Shown here: positions 34,646 through 48,182 of the stretch, in pieces
Position numbering within the stretch: the first letter of the stretch is position 1
How the letters are laid out: the number at the start of each line of letters is the position of its first letter
Made by a program: the position numbers and the translations under genes
Notes under the pieces: generated by a model
What the model was told of the DNA's origin: nothing
Database searches by the model: none
Seen by the model: the letters and a program-made list of their open reading frames with translations, nothing else
Source: Castor canadensis
Lineage: Eukaryota; Chordata; Mammalia; Rodentia; Castoridae
Direction of reading: 5' to 3'
Assembly: GCF_047511655.1 (NCBI RefSeq)
Contig: NC_133391.1
Span: forward strand, 134,324,906 to 134,388,905
Length of the DNA: 64,000 bases

Positions 34646-34735
34646 ATTATCAGTGATGTTCCTACTATGTGCCAGGTCCTATCTTTCTATTTTCCACATA
34701 TTGTAAATTCTACAAGAGAACTTTAAGGTAGATAT
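34646..34735 (+). mobile_element. MIR fragment
   Basis: TTCCTACTATGTGCCAGGTC matches the MIR core. The end reads TTTAAGGTAGATATGG. Confidence 0.6.
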
Positions 34736-34857
34736 GGTGTTTTTTTTTTTTTTTAATTTTAAAAGTTTTCCATGAAGCCCTTGTTCTCCCAGTTGCAGAG
34801 TCAATGAGTGAAATAGGCATCACATAAACATATTATTGTGTTCCTAGTTCTGTACTT

Positions 34858-35328
34858 TTGCTGTCTCTGTTGGCAGACCTTAGCTGTTGCCAAAGAACCC
34901 CCCAGTTATTATGGGAAATGTCTAGGGGTGTTCTCTGGATACCCATGGAAATGTCTTTTGCATTTACCACGATCCTGTTTGCAGTGTGTATCATCTTCTC
35001 ACTCCTTGGTCTGCTGCTGTATATTTCCATCTGTGGGTGCCTCCAGGGATTTGGCCATGCAGGGATTTGGTATGCCACTGAGCTGCTCCATTGTCACATC
35101 GTGGCCCGCTTTACCCATGGATGCAGCAGTGTAAGAGAACTGTGGGAAAACAACCTGGTGACCAAATTATCATTCTGTGGCAGAGGACAGAGCTATTGTG
35201 GGCCAGACACTTATCTGATGTGCTCCTTCCATGGTGTGGAAGACAAAGGCAAGGAAATTCCTACTTGTTGTGCATGGAGGATGTGTAGCTGGGGCTTTAG
35301 GCTAGAGAGGCCACTCAATTTATCCTGA
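34858..35328 (+). other. Unrecognised 156-codon open frame
   Basis: The longest plus-strand open frame outside repeats and low-complexity tracts, except for the 161-codon one at 29.58 kb. It includes a hydrophobic stretch (TTILFAVCIIFSLLGLLLY) that would suit a membrane span, and many cysteines, but no known domain. No promoter, splice or poly(A) context was seen. The minus strand is also open for about 80 codons, so this could be an unrecognised repeat or old pseudogene. Confidence 0.15.
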
Positions 35329-35399
35329 AATGATATTTGCTGGTAAAATCAATTTCCCAACACCATAGGAGAAAGAGAAAGGTAAGATAGGTTTTGGGT

Positions 35400-36672
35400 C
35401 TGATGAGAAATGCCCTGGGGGAAACAGGTAGTATGTCCTTTGCAGTAATCCACAAAGGTTTAACTAGACAAAAACTATGGTAGGAACAAAAGTAGTTAAC
35501 CTGTTAAATTCTGATAGCATTCTCTTTTTCTCTGCCTCTGAAGGAAGAAAAGTCTTTACTTCAATAGTTCCAGGGACTGGGATTTTTGTCCTTGTTAATG
35601 TCTGTGTATATTATTGGAAGGAGCACCAAAAGACTAAATTGAGATTCAAGAGACAAGGACAGAGAACTATTCATGGAAGAACAATGAATTCAGGGTTGAG
35701 AAGTAAGGCAATAATGAAAAAAAAAAAAGGTTGAAAAGGCAGTATGGGCTAAAGATTTAAGGTTAGGCAATATGAGAAAGATAGAGAAGAATGAATACTG
35801 ACCAGGTGTTTTGAAGATATCAGTTAATAGTAAAAGAGTTAATAGCTGTGTCTCTTTGAAATATCTTAGTAAAAACTTAAGATATTTTAAGTGTATGTTT
35901 GCCTTGTGGACTCATGTCTCTGTTAGATGCAGCACTGACCTAAGACTAGTCATGAGAATGGTTCAGCTTTGTGTTGTCATCTTATGGGGGAGCCAAGGTG
36001 AAGCCATGAAACTATCGACAGAGTGACAGATTGTGAGGTTCTGACAATATGTCTTTCCAGACACAATAGGAGTAGATATGGACTGTGGTTGTTGAAGAGG
36101 ATTTCAAAGAGCTCAATGGAACATAGCTGGTAATTAGATTTAAAAAAATTTATAGGATTTGACTAGATGGGGAGAGGAAAGGGTATGTAGTTACTGGAAA
36201 AATCTCAATTAAAGGCATAGAGGTAAGGAAAAAACACTGCATATGAGGGAGCCAGTCAGTAGTTCAGTTTAAGTGGAAGAAAGAAAATGGAGACCAGTAA
36301 TTGGAAATTGGAATGCATAAGTAAAGGCAGAATGTATCAAGGTTGAAGGACTGGAGGATTTTGGAAGCTGTATGGAGACTTTTAAATTCAGTAGAGTGAT
36401 GAAAGCTAGGATTTTAGAAAGATTCATCTGGAAGAAGTGATTGCAATGGAAGGAGCCTGGAAACTTGTTTTAAATCCATGTGTGAGGTATTCAAGGTTTG
36501 GATTTGGTGGAGAGAAAATGTTGAAAGGATGAATCATAGGACTTGGTAACTGATTAGATATGTAGGATAGATGTGAGACCAGATTCAATATGATTCTAAT
36601 TTTTTTGATCTAGAGGTTTTGGAGCATTATGGTTTCATTCTTTCATTTATTCATTTATGCTTTCATCTGTTT
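35400..36672. other. Intergenic DNA, nothing recognised
   Basis: A purine-rich tract of GAAGGA/TAGG words fills much of 36050-36600, and A12 lies at about 35717. No gene. Confidence 0.4.
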
Positions 36673-36685
36673 GAGAAACATTTAT

Positions 36686-36869
36686 TTTTTTGTAGTACTG
36701 GGGTTTGAACTTGGAGTCTATACCTTGAGCCACTACACCAGCCCTGATGGATTTTTTTGAGTTCGAGTCATGCAAACTATTTGCCTATGCTGGCTTCAAA
36801 CCTCTATCCTTCTGATCTTTGCCTCTTGAGTAGCTAAGATTACAGGTGTGAGCCACTGGTGCCTGCCTA
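36686..36869 (-). mobile_element. Composite SINE with near-perfect target duplication
   Basis: tRNA-like half (TACTGGGGTTTGAACTTGG) then B1-like half (GATTACAGGTGTGAGCCACT). GAGAAACATTTAT (36673-36685) and GAGAAATATTTAT (36870-36882) flank it. Confidence 0.88.
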
Positions 36870-37169
36870 GAGAAATATTTATAGAGCCTCTACTATATTC
36901 TTAGTCCTGGGATACAGTGAATGAAAACACTGAAAGTCCTTTGATCTCAAGAAGCTTATATCAAATTGAGGGAGAATCAGATAGTAAAAATACAAAAATA
37001 AAACTTTCAACCTGAAAGGAGAAGAAAGGTAGGAGAGGATTGGGATCCCAAGGGAAATGTGTAGGGGAAAGGAAAAGTAGATCCTTTTTAGAGCCCCACC
37101 AAGATTTGTAATAAGATATAACATACTTTAGCTGGTAATAAGTTCTTTGAAAAAATGTAAAGGGGGAAA

Positions 37170-37232
37170 GACTGAAGGCAAGGCTCAAGTGGCACAGGAA
37201 CTCAAGTTCAAACCCTAGTGCAGGGGGTGGGG
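37170..37232 (+). mobile_element. ID-like SINE, forward, short
   Basis: AAGGCTCAAGTGGCACAGGA and AGTTCAAACCCTAGTGCAG are recognisable. Confidence 0.7.
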
Positions 37233-40200
37233 GTCTATAAAGGGAAAGAAATGGAACAGTGAGTTCGTGAAGGGGTCATCGTGCTACATAATCCACAATA
37301 ATAAATAAATAATTACAATTGGGCAGAAGGGAACTGATTCTCAGGGAAAGATGGAATTTAGACACATCAAATACATTATTTTCTGGGAAATGTAGGCCAA
37401 GACTTTTTAAAGGGTACTAGGATTGGAAATGTAGATTTAGGAACTACCAGTAGCTGTCATAATTGAGGCTTTTATCTTAGGACATTCCTTAAAGAAGTAG
37501 GCATTGATGTAAACCTGAGGCTTCTACCCTTTTCTACTTTAGAATTCTTTCGAGGAGGAAGCAGATCTAAGGAGGGAGGAGCAGTATTTGTGATATCACC
37601 AGAGTTAAGGAGAGAGGTACTAAAGGGAAAGAACTTAGTTCTTATGGATATTTTCAATGTTATTATATAGGTGATTAATGAAAGTCATCAATAGAGTCTC
37701 TGTTGTCATCTTAAGAAAATTTCTGCAGATATTTGGAAGATTGCTAGCAATCTGTGGTAATGAGTTGATAAGGAGATTTTACAATCTAGCATGAATACCA
37801 CCTTCATGGTATGGCACGAAGGCTCTTTAAACAGGAAAAAAATCAGTAAGCAAATATAACACATGAAACAAAAGAAAAAATAGGTACGAATATTGTTGTC
37901 TGAAGGGCATGGCTAACCAATTAGGCAATAACTTCTCATTATATTACTATTCTCTTTCTGGCTGCCCGAATACCAGTTATTTGTTTTTTCTGCATTTGAT
38001 TCTTTTTCTTTTTAATTAAAAAGAGTACTAAGATAGATAAATGAAGCAAGAATGCTCTAGGATAAGAGGGATTGAATTATGAGTCTTAGTCTCTGAATTA
38101 TAAAGACACCCTCTGCTGATGCTCTTGTGTGAACTTGCAGGCTGGTCTGATGAACAACAGTGATACAACAAAAACAACCATGTAGTTCTTGAAACTTTAA
38201 ATAAACGTGACCTATATCTTACATTATAAAAAATTAAATATTAATGATCGCTTATAAAACCAATATATAGTCTATGGCATGGAAATTTAATAAAAAAGAA
38301 TATTTAATATTTTCCTCAGCCTTTAAGGCACAAATTTAGAAAACTAGTTTACTACTGCTTCGTCCTATTCATTAACTCATAGAGGAATTAAAAAATTACA
38401 AACGATGACACTAAATGGAATAAAAACTCCTTGTATTGTAACAACACCAAATGAAACTCAAAGAAGCTGTATCTTTATGCTACACAGACCATCTCCAAGT
38501 AATGGAAAGAAACAAGTGATCATCTTTGGTCTTGATGCTCATGAATTATGACTCATCCCAAGTTTGAGAACTGCAATGATGGAATAGTATCAACCCTGAT
38601 TTGTAACTCAGGTTTTGTTATTAGAGGCTAAGGCTTCTATTCCTGCCCTTCTCCTTGCTCTTTTCTCTGTAAAGTTTAGGACTAAAATTTTTTCAATGTC
38701 AATATTTAAAATTTTTGCTTTTCTTACATATAGTGACATAATATCACAGTTCTTGAACTAACAATGACAGATGTTTGAGGACCTTATGATGACATTGATT
38801 TTAGTTGCCTGTTTATTGTCAGGCTAGACATTTCAGTTACTAGAGTTAATTCAGTTTTGTCTTTTTTCATTGGGCTCTTTGTAAGAAAGGGATGATAACT
38901 TTCACAAAGTGTTTAAAGTATATTTAAAAATTAACGTATCAAATCAATAACAATCTCAGTATAATATTTAAAATAGTTTATTGTTTTAGTTATAAAGTTC
39001 TCTGCCTCTGTACTTGATAAACAAAACAAAGCAAAGCCAAGGAAACAGTAGTTAAACTGATTTTCACAATCTTCTTTCACAGGATCATCTGGGATGTATT
39101 AAACAGTTTTTCTCTTTACCTTACCATAAAGTCTAAGGGGGAAATAAATATTTTTACAGAAGTGAGTCATTCTTATTTGGAGCTAGTGAAGTGGGCACAC
39201 TCAGATTTCTTTGTTAAAGGAACTTAAAAGATACTTTACCACATGAGGTAGTCTAGCCAAATAAAAGGAGAAATTGGGACCAAGATTCAAGAAAAGTATG
39301 TGTAATGTGCAATATCTGTGTTGGGATATGCTTTGAAAGACTTAGAAAAAACTTCACATATATTCTGACATATCACATATCTTTACATATTATTAACATC
39401 TTAAAAAGCTGGACATAAAATGAAATGTGTAAAAGCCAACATTATGTCATGAGGAACAAAAAAGAGAAGAAGCAGACATTATAAATTTTCTTATATGCTT
39501 TACCAAAATTCTTAAAAAATAAGTTAGAATGTGGCTTGCAGCCATAGGTATAAAATAGATTATAAATTAATTTGGAAGCAGGTGTTTCCATGGTTGTGGG
39601 AAAAACAATGCCAACTGAACATTTCCATTGCATTAAAAGAGCAGACTACAGTTATGCTTACAACAGGCAAGAAAGAGAAATAAGATCATAATCCTGGAAC
39701 ATATTCCTCATTTTCTGAAACAAAACCTGGAGCTATAAATGCTGCAGCTGGAAGAGTTTTGATCTTGGTGGGCGAATTCAGCATTAACATCTTTAACTCA
39801 GACACATAGCTTGCAATAAAATCCCTATCCCACAAGGTATTTTCTATTTCCAACTGTGATGTTTCTGTTCTTTTCTTTTTAAAAAAATAAACAAGGACCA
39901 AAAATTATTGTATTTATTAAAGCTCAATTTGTCATTTCTTGGAGTGAGTAAAGTTCCAAACTAGAAATTCTTAATCCAGTCATATATATATATATATGTA
40001 TGTCATATATATGTATTATATATATATAGTTATGGTATTATTACTCTTTATACTCATTGACACAGAACCTCATTCCATTAATGTGCTCAGTTGAAGAGCT
40101 TTCATGAACAATATTTTCCTCTGATAAGAATTGTGTTTCCATTTGATCATTTTTCATCTATTAGTTTTCCAACACCTAATTTTAGAAACTCCTACCCTTG

Positions 40201-41731
40201 TTGTTGCATTTTAGGGCAAGAAAAAAGATCTGACACAGGATTTGTTGTCATTTTGTTCCCTGGCCTTGACTGAATGACTAGAGTGGTGACATCTTTCCCA
40301 TTCTTTTCTTCATAGATGTTAGACATATTGTGGGATACATAGAAATGAAAAGAAAAAGTTAACTGGCCCTTCTAATAGTTATTTGCTTCATAATTAATAA
40401 GACTGTCACATAGTAACTTGATTACATAATTAAAATATGCATATTCATTTAATGTAAAGTATGTATTTGAATATAAATATCTTTTGTATCTGCTCATATT
40501 TTCATTGATTTAAAACTGCTAGGCAAATAAAACAAAAGAGCAAAGTAAATGAATCGTGTATCCAACCGTTATTTCCCACCATCATTCTCAAATTGAGTAA
40601 TGGTCCAATGAATTCTCTAATTATTCGATATGGTTGAATCATATCTAAATGGTATTGTTATTTCTGCAGGTGAAAAACAGTTGAATATTAGCAACATCAT
40701 GTAGTTCAATGTAATAAACTCAAATTCAGTCACCAATTATGCTTTCCTTTTCTAGTTTTGGCTGAAAATATTTGGACCTGGAATCTTTCTCCTATGTACT
40801 TCCATTGCAGGGGCTCAGCTTTCCCCACCAGTCTACCATATGCCCTCATTTTCTCTTCAAATAGTCTTTTTTTCTACCCCCACATTCTTTTCATTCCATT
40901 TTATTTCCTTTCTTGAGTGTTTTCCTTTGCCTTCTTTGCATGAACTTAAGACTTCTGCAACCTACACCTTTAGAATTGAAGCAAATAACATTCAGCAGAA
41001 CTCCTGACTAGTTAATTGGTCACCCATTAACAACATTTACCTGTAACAGAACTTATAAGGAGAATAAAAAATGAAATAACCCTGTTTCTAATTTTATGGA
41101 GTTTTTATTCTAATGGATTAAATCAAAACTATACTGACAAAATTGAAAAAAACTAGTGGGACAATATTTAAAACATACAAGGCCATCTTGGAACTTAAGA
41201 CTGGAGCAAGAAATTATCTGGTGCAATTAACAAGATAGAATTGATCTTGGTTGACAATGAAAATGATTTTTGACTGACTTTCAGTTGGTAGCTGGACATT
41301 CCAGACTGGTTGCTTCATAGTCACCTCTACTATCACAGGTTCAATATTGAACTTGCTTTCTTCTCCCAGCCAGGGGTTCTGACTGGACAGAATTCTTCAT
41401 GTATGACAAGGGATGATGGAGGGTGGGGGAGGAATAAGAAAAAGTAAAGTCAAGAAAGAAAGAAGAGAAAGATGGAGAATTGGGGAGGGAGTGATCCTTT
41501 CCTATGAAACTGTCCTTAAGCTCTCCAAAAGGTTCTGAAAATGTGGTTAAATGTGGGTAGATCATTTGCAGAAACCCATGATCAGAATTGATGATGTGTG
41601 GTGTGAGCAGAAAGGCAGAAAGCTTTCTGGAAGCCAGAAATCATAGGAGAACTCTGCCTGTCACTGTATTGAGGAATTTGGGGTAGTCTTCCAAGTTTAA
41701 ACAGACTTCCACATTCCCTGTTGACAGGGAA
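37233..41731. other. Intergenic AT-rich DNA
   Basis: No gene and few clear repeats. It contains an 18-bp palindrome centred on AATT at 38007-38024 and a (TA)n tract at 39981-40029. Confidence 0.4.
39981..40029. repeat. (TA)n / TATG-rich tract
   Basis: CATATATATATATATATGTA followed by further TA runs, partly self-complementary. Confidence 0.9.
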
Positions 41732-42116
41732 TAATCTTGATTGTCAATTCTATTGGATTGAGAAATGCCTTGATTACATTTCTGAGTATATATGTAAGTC
41801 TATTTCTAGAGACCATTAACTAAGGATTGAAGACTTGCCCTAGCCAGTAGGTTGGAGGCCTGGAGGAGATAAAAGTGGTAGTAAGAAGTCATGAGCATAA
41901 CCATGTTCTCCTCTCGGCTTCCTGGCTGCTCCGAGGCAAACAGCCTCCTCCTCTACATGTTCTCGCCACCATGATATTCTGCTTTACCTCAGGCCCAATG
42001 CAATAGGTCCACCTAACGATGGACTGGAACCTCTGAAAACATGGACCAAAGTAAATGTTTACTCCTTTTAAGTTGTTTCTCTCAGGTCTATGTCACAGAG
42101 ATGATAAAACTGACAA
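41732..42116 (+). mobile_element. LTR-like repeat, family not assigned
   Basis: Starts TAATCTTGATTGTCAATTC, contains TTGGATTGAGAAATGCCT and ends TTAAGTTGTTTCTCTCAGG then GTCACAGAGATGATAAAAC. This is the layout of an ERVL/MaLR-type solo LTR common in rodents. No internal coding part is seen. Confidence 0.6.
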
Positions 42117-45100
42117 ACATAGATGTATTTATTTCCTTTTGGGTTCTGTCTAGTATCATTTGAATTAAGGGGCAATACTAGACCAGAAGTACAGTTTTTG
42201 CCTGACTTTCAAACTGTAGTGTGCATCACGAAGGGAGAATATGGGCTTGTTGAATATACTAAAATCTTGATGACTCTGGAAATTCCATTTAAATTTAGAA
42301 TAAAGATGTGGAAAACACTCTGAGGTAAACAGTAAAGTATTTGGGGGAAAATGTACTTTTTAATATTGGATACAACAGAATGAAGCCAGAAATATGCTGA
42401 ATCACAAACAGGGTAGGTAGTAGCTTCTGTCATTACAAGAGATATTCAGGAAATACCCAGGACTTCCTAGTTTGCAGTGTCTTTATTAATGGAATGAAGA
42501 GACATTTTGTTGTAACCTCCTAGTAATAGGAAAACCCTTGCTTTCAAGAAAAAAAAGTCAGGAAATGGGAAGGGAGCTAGAGAAGCGAAATGCTCCAGAA
42601 CTATGAGCAAAGGTGCTCTTGTATCACCTAAATTTCTTGTGCCAGGAGGATGCCTTAGAAGGAGTTGTCCACTTAACATATCCCTTCCCTGGGCAGGGTA
42701 CAGAGATCCAGGGAGTTCTCTTACTGTGAGGGTGAAGAAGCTACACTACGAAGTTTAGGTTGGGAGTTGCATCCACTTCCAGTGACTTCCTGAAACCCTG
42801 GGCTTTTGACTGTATAATAGTGTTACAGTCACACAACGCACTCTTCGTAGGTTCTTTGGAAATTGATGTTCTTGTTCCCTCACTCAGGGAATGCTTCTGT
42901 ATTTCCATGGGAAGTTCATGCAGATAGGGCAAAATCCTTCAAATAATTCTGACCTTGTCCTTATCAGATGATTTTAAAGTAAGACAAAAAGAAAAATGGA
43001 GGGGTGAGTTCCACATGACAGCCATACTCATTTATACCTTCACATCTTTGTTTATCTTAGCCCTCTGCCTAAATGCCTTCCTTCCACCAAATCTTATTTA
43101 TCCTTCACGGCCTTGCTAAAACCACACTACTTCCTCAACATTTATCTGCTCCTTATAGTCCTCGCTAATCTCCTCTCTAACATTTATCTTGTTTTCCAAC
43201 TCTATTCCGTCCTTTCTGAAGATAAGGTATGTTTTATACTTTTGAAACCCCTGTGGTGCCTAGCACAATGCTAAATATAACATAAGCATTTCGTGTTAAT
43301 GCATTTATTGTCGGATACCTGACGTAGGTCTACTGACTAAAAATGGAAGCTCTCAGAGCAGGACCTAGACCTTGCAGGTGTCTTTTTCAAGTCTTCACAT
43401 ACTTTAGAGTAATGAGATAATAAGGGCACTAAAAACCTCATTAAAAGACTCCATAAGATGCACATTTGCTCTGATACTTAATGATGGATGTGGAATGGCA
43501 ATGAGCTGTCCTGTAGGTCTACTCCCAGTAGCCAGCAGGCCAGGAGAGTAATTATGATAATTATCATTTACTGAGATTTTAGCTGATTTTCCTTTAAGAA
43601 AATATTTCTGTAAGGTTTCTTAAAGGACCAACTTTGAACCCATCCTGGACATAATATGAATTTTTACTTATAGAAAAGATACAAGAGCAAAGGTGAAGTA
43701 GAAATTCAGCAGTCATTGGTCCATAGTAAGACTTAAAAAATGGAATTAAGCCAGAGTTTCTTTACTCACTCAAAGAGAGCTCATACCTTTCTTAAAGTCT
43801 TGTGTTATTAATAATAATAATAAAAAACTTTGTCAGCTCCTTGGATGCAGAGAGCATTCCAAGACCAACAGAAACTGTTTCAAGGAGCCAAGTCTTCAGG
43901 GTTTGCATAATTGCTAAACACTATACTTCTCAACTTTCTTAAGGCAAACCCATCTTCAAAATTTATTTATGAGATGAATAATTGAGCCTGAAAATTTGAT
44001 TCTGACATTTCCTTTCTCTATTGTGGACCTCTGAAGAGTTGTCTTAATCACGTTTTCTGTAGTATCCAAGAATGACATTCTTCTGACTTTTTAAAAGCAG
44101 AAACCGCAGAAATTTTTTAGTGTAAGTGATCGCCTCAATTTGGTAACCATTTCCTTTGGAACAGGCAACTGTGCCTCCTTTATATGTGGAATAGGTCCTG
44201 TAGAAATGGAGGAATCATATCCGTTCCTCAGTTTTCCCTATGCCATCATACTATGGAAGATTTGACTTCATAAAAAGTTTTTATGTATTGCAGACAAAGG
44301 ATATTCTTTTTCATCTCTATAAAAGTTATCTTGTCCAGAGAGTCACACAGGGAATGGTTGGGTGAGGCAGGAATGAACTGACTCATTGATATATCTCCCA
44401 TGAACTCCCTGGATTGCTTTAGAGGGATGAAATTGAGCAGTTGAATGATTGTCTAAATTCCGAGGCAGGAAACTGGCTTAAGAACAACAAACACAACTTG
44501 GGCCTGCATAAAATGGAGGGCTTTCTAGGGGATCAGAAAAAACCTGTTTTGCACAGGTGCTACTCTAATCGTGATCCAGTGCTATGGAGAATTTCACAGT
44601 GTGCTGCGGGTCCTGTATTGAGACCACAGCTGTTATAATTCAAACGCCTCCCTACCCTGTGTGGTGGTCTTGCATTGTTACACAAGCTTATAATAGCATG
44701 CACAAAGGAAAATACATCAGGATAGCAGTCTCCTGACTGGTTTGCGTGAGTGGTGGTGGTTTTGCTCCATTACTTTTGTCTGTTTAATAGACCTTCAGAG
44801 AGGCAAACGTACACTCTGAAAATCTCTTGTAGTACATTGAGTCACTATTTTGAGAGGTTACCAAGTGAATGTTATATATGCTTTGAAGTTAAACTAGAAG
44901 GCAAAATTAAACAAAAACTGATGCTCTAGAGGCCATCATACAGGTCAATAGTCTGTAGGATTCTGTTATAGAAATGTACTGTTGGCATCATCTCTCATGA
45001 AAGGTAGCTTGGTCCTGAATGTCTTTTAGATACAAAATATTTTCTTCTATATTAGACTCTGAAGGTAAGAATAGAAAGTGTCTATTCTTTCTCATTTGTG

Positions 45101-45392
45101 AATTTCTGTGATGGTACCTAGGTCATTTAGTGCTCTGCCTTTGCACTGATGGGTTTCCTTGGGGTTTGTCATTCCATACAGCATTAGCAGAATGCTTTGA
45201 AACAAAAGGCACAGTAGAGTCAACTGATTTTTAAGGTTGTATGTGTGGTTAACCGTGCTTCCTGGGATGATGAAAAATTTTCTGTGCAATTTAATTTAAA
45301 AGAACATTAACAATAAATAACACTTCTTTGGTAACTTGGAACTTCTTATTGAATTGTTGTTTAGCTTTTTAATTTAGAAAATCTTGTGACCC
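42117..45392. other. Intergenic DNA with an L2-like block
   Basis: 42990-43300 has L2-tail features (CCTAGCACAATGCTAAATAT). The rest is unassigned. No gene. Confidence 0.4.
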
Positions 45393-45861
45393 TGCTATTG
45401 TTTGGATATGGTTTCAGTGTGTTCTCCAAAGGTTCATGTATTGGAAGCTTGGTCCTCAGTGTGTCAGTGTTGAGGTGGTAGAAACTTTAAGAAGTAGGGC
45501 CCAGTGGGATGTAATTAATTTGGTCATTGGAGTCACCCCCTCCTGCCAGAAGGGATTAGTGCTGGTTTCATGGAGCATCTTAGATCTCGTGAGAGTGAGT
45601 TATCATAAAAAGATTGGTCCCTCTCCAGTCTCTTTCTTTCTGTCTTGTTATGTGAACTCTCCCTACTACCTGCTCTCCTACCATGATGCTATCTGCTATG
45701 CTGTGACACAGTCAAAGTGACCCTCACTAGAGACCAAAAAGGTGGGGCTACCTGAACTTGGGCTTTTAGCTTCCAAAACTATGAGTTAAATAAACCCTTT
45801 TTCTTTATAAACTTCCCAGCCTCAGTTACTTTTGTATAGCAGCAGGAAACAGACTAATTCA
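45393..45861 (+). mobile_element. MaLR solo LTR (THE1/MST-like)
   Basis: TGCTATTGTTTGGATATGGT start, ATGAGTTAAATAAACCC polyadenylation region and TATAGCAGCAGGAAACAGAC end. No internal coding part is seen. Confidence 0.85.
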
Positions 45862-46094
45862 TACCCTATTCTATCTGACTATTCTAGCCTTAAATTATCT
45901 GTGTTGGATATTCCTACCTTCCCAGCTTCCTAGAGAGCTTTTCTTTTCTTACTCAAATCTATATAAATTGCTTTACAAGTGCTTTACACTATATTCCAGT
46001 GTTTTTTCCTTCCTGTTCCCATAGCACTTTGTATATTGGTGAATGAATTATACAAATCCTTCAAAGGGTAAAAGCAGGGGCTCTCTTAAGCCTT

Positions 46095-46214
46095 GTAGGA
46101 TGTTGAGCTGTATATCTGGCCTCTACCTTCTTGAGCTCAGTAGCACTCTTTTCCATGTAGTGACAAATAAATGTTTTCAGACATTTCTAAATGTCCCTTC
46201 ATTGAGAACCACTG
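46095..46214 (-). mobile_element. MER20 fragment
   Basis: Reverse MER20: GTAGGATGTTGAGCTG, TTTTCAGACATTTCTAAATG and terminal GAGAACCACTG. Confidence 0.75.
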
Positions 46215-47046
46215 ATATAATCAAATATCTTTTAAGCAAGTAACAATTAAATTTAAAATTTGAAGTATTAAGATGTTATGACTCATAGTTACAACTTTTT
46301 ACAAAGCAAATGTGTCATAATTTATTTATTCAAGTGAATGTTTCCACCCAAGTAATGAATTTGGAAAACTATACACTGATTCCAATAACACTGCTGTTGC
46401 TCAAAACATTTTTGAAATTGTGTTGAGAGCATGTTGTACAATTTTTGAATATTACCCAGAATAATAAATTATTCTTTAAGGGCAGATTAATATTTAGAAA
46501 GTTCTAAAAGATATTTAGAGCCAGGTGTTGTGAAGCAGGTGTGTGGACGATCAACTATGGGGTTTTTGGTAACTATAACAAGTTTGTAACTTTAAGATGT
46601 TTGGCTCATAAAACTGTCTTTGACAGCACTGAGACAAGAAGAATTCAAACTAATATGATTTGTGATATTCTTTGTGGAAGTCTATCCAGATTTTTTTCTC
46701 TGAAGTACAATATTGTATAACTGTGATTATTTTTGTTTGAAAATAAACTTCATTTTCTCAACACCACATATCATGTATGAACCAAGAATTTGCTTGACTG
46801 AGCAAGTCCCAGTAGCCAAGGAAAGAGGGAAGGTTTCCTAATAGGAGTTAGTTTTGAAAGTGAAAAAAAGTCATGGACTGGCTAAGAAGAGTTGATGGTG
46901 CAATCCCAGCTTGGGCCAAACTTTACAGGTAGGAGAGACTTAGTCATGACTTAAGGATGGTAAGTTGTGCACTAACTGAGTTGGAGAGCTTGAATTTGGG
47001 ACTTGCTCTCAATCCCAGTCACATATTAGCATCATCCGAGAAGTTT

Positions 47047-47069
47047 ATCTATCTATCTATCTATCTATC
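47047..47069. repeat. (ATCT)n microsatellite
   Basis: Short tetranucleotide run next to a SINE. Confidence 0.9.
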
Positions 47070-47082
47070 ATCATTTATTTAA

Positions 47083-47278
47083 TTTTTTTACAGTACAGGA
47101 GATTGAACGTAAGGCCTTGAGCTCTACCACTTGAGCCACAGTCTCATCCCTTTTGTTTGTATTTTGTTTTTGAGACAAGGATTCACTAACTTTGCCCCAA
47201 CTGGCCATGAACTGCCTCTGCCTCCCAAGTAGGGGGATTACAGACATGAGCCACCAAGATCCACCACACCTAGATTGA
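47083..47278 (-). mobile_element. Composite SINE (tRNA/ID + B1-like)
   Basis: CAGTACAGGAGATTGAACG, GAGCTCTACCACTTGAGCCA, then a B1-like half with GGGGATTACAGACATGAGCC. Confidence 0.8.
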
Positions 47279-47977
47279 GAAGGTTTTTTTTGTTTTTGTT
47301 TTTCTTTAAAGATAGCTGCAGTGTTGCACTGGACCTGTTAAGACTCTCTGGAGGTGGTGCCTCTGTGTTTTGTTTTGAAAATCTTCACAAGACATCTGAT
47401 GCACAGGCATGTTGAAGAATCAATTTAATAAGATGCACTTGGGTGAACAAAGAAAAGGGAGCCTGCAATCCCATGTTTTCCATGACTCACAAGCAATAGT
47501 GAGCCAGGTCAGGTTTCTGAGCAGGGGAGTAATAACCTCTTACAGTTTTACAGATACCAACATGATGATACTGATTTAACATCAGCGGATACAAAAAAAG
47601 GTGAAATAGCTTGTCCAAGTTCATATAGGTAGTAAGCAAAAACCTAAGGCATAATCCCATGTCTTGATTTTAGTTCAGTGTCTGTGCCACAGGGGTATAT
47701 CAGAAAAAGAATTATGAAATTTGGTAAAGAGAAGGGGTGGGATAGAGATTAGAATAATATGAAAAGCATCTCTAAGTTGAGAGAGTCTTGGAAAGCAGAA
47801 AAAGAAAACTGGAAATTGAACATTCAATGTGTGCTGAACATCCAATGTGTACCAGGCTATATCTCAACTTGCCCAAGTCACATTGACAGACAGTGAGATT
47901 GGGAGCTACATCTAAGTCTGCTAGCTCCAGAGCTCATGCACTTTTCACTTTCCCATTTGGACCCTTGTCTAAGAGCA

Positions 47978-48182
47978 ATGCTTCCTAACTAGGGGCCCTT
48001 ACCCCCTCACCCAGGGACATTTGGCAATGTCTGGAGACATCTTGGGTTGTCATAATTGCTGGAGAGATAGAGGCTGCCGCAGGCATCTACTGAGTAGTGT
48101 GGATATGCTGCTCAGCAATGCAAAGAGCAGTCCCAGAGAATTATCCAGTTTTAGTGGTGATCATGCTAAGACTAAGAAATCC
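47978..48182 (+). mobile_element. MER20, near full length
   Basis: GGGACATTTGGCAATGTCTG, GAGACATCTTGGGTTGTCAT and AGAGAATTATCCAG follow the MER20 (hAT-Charlie) consensus order. Confidence 0.85.
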
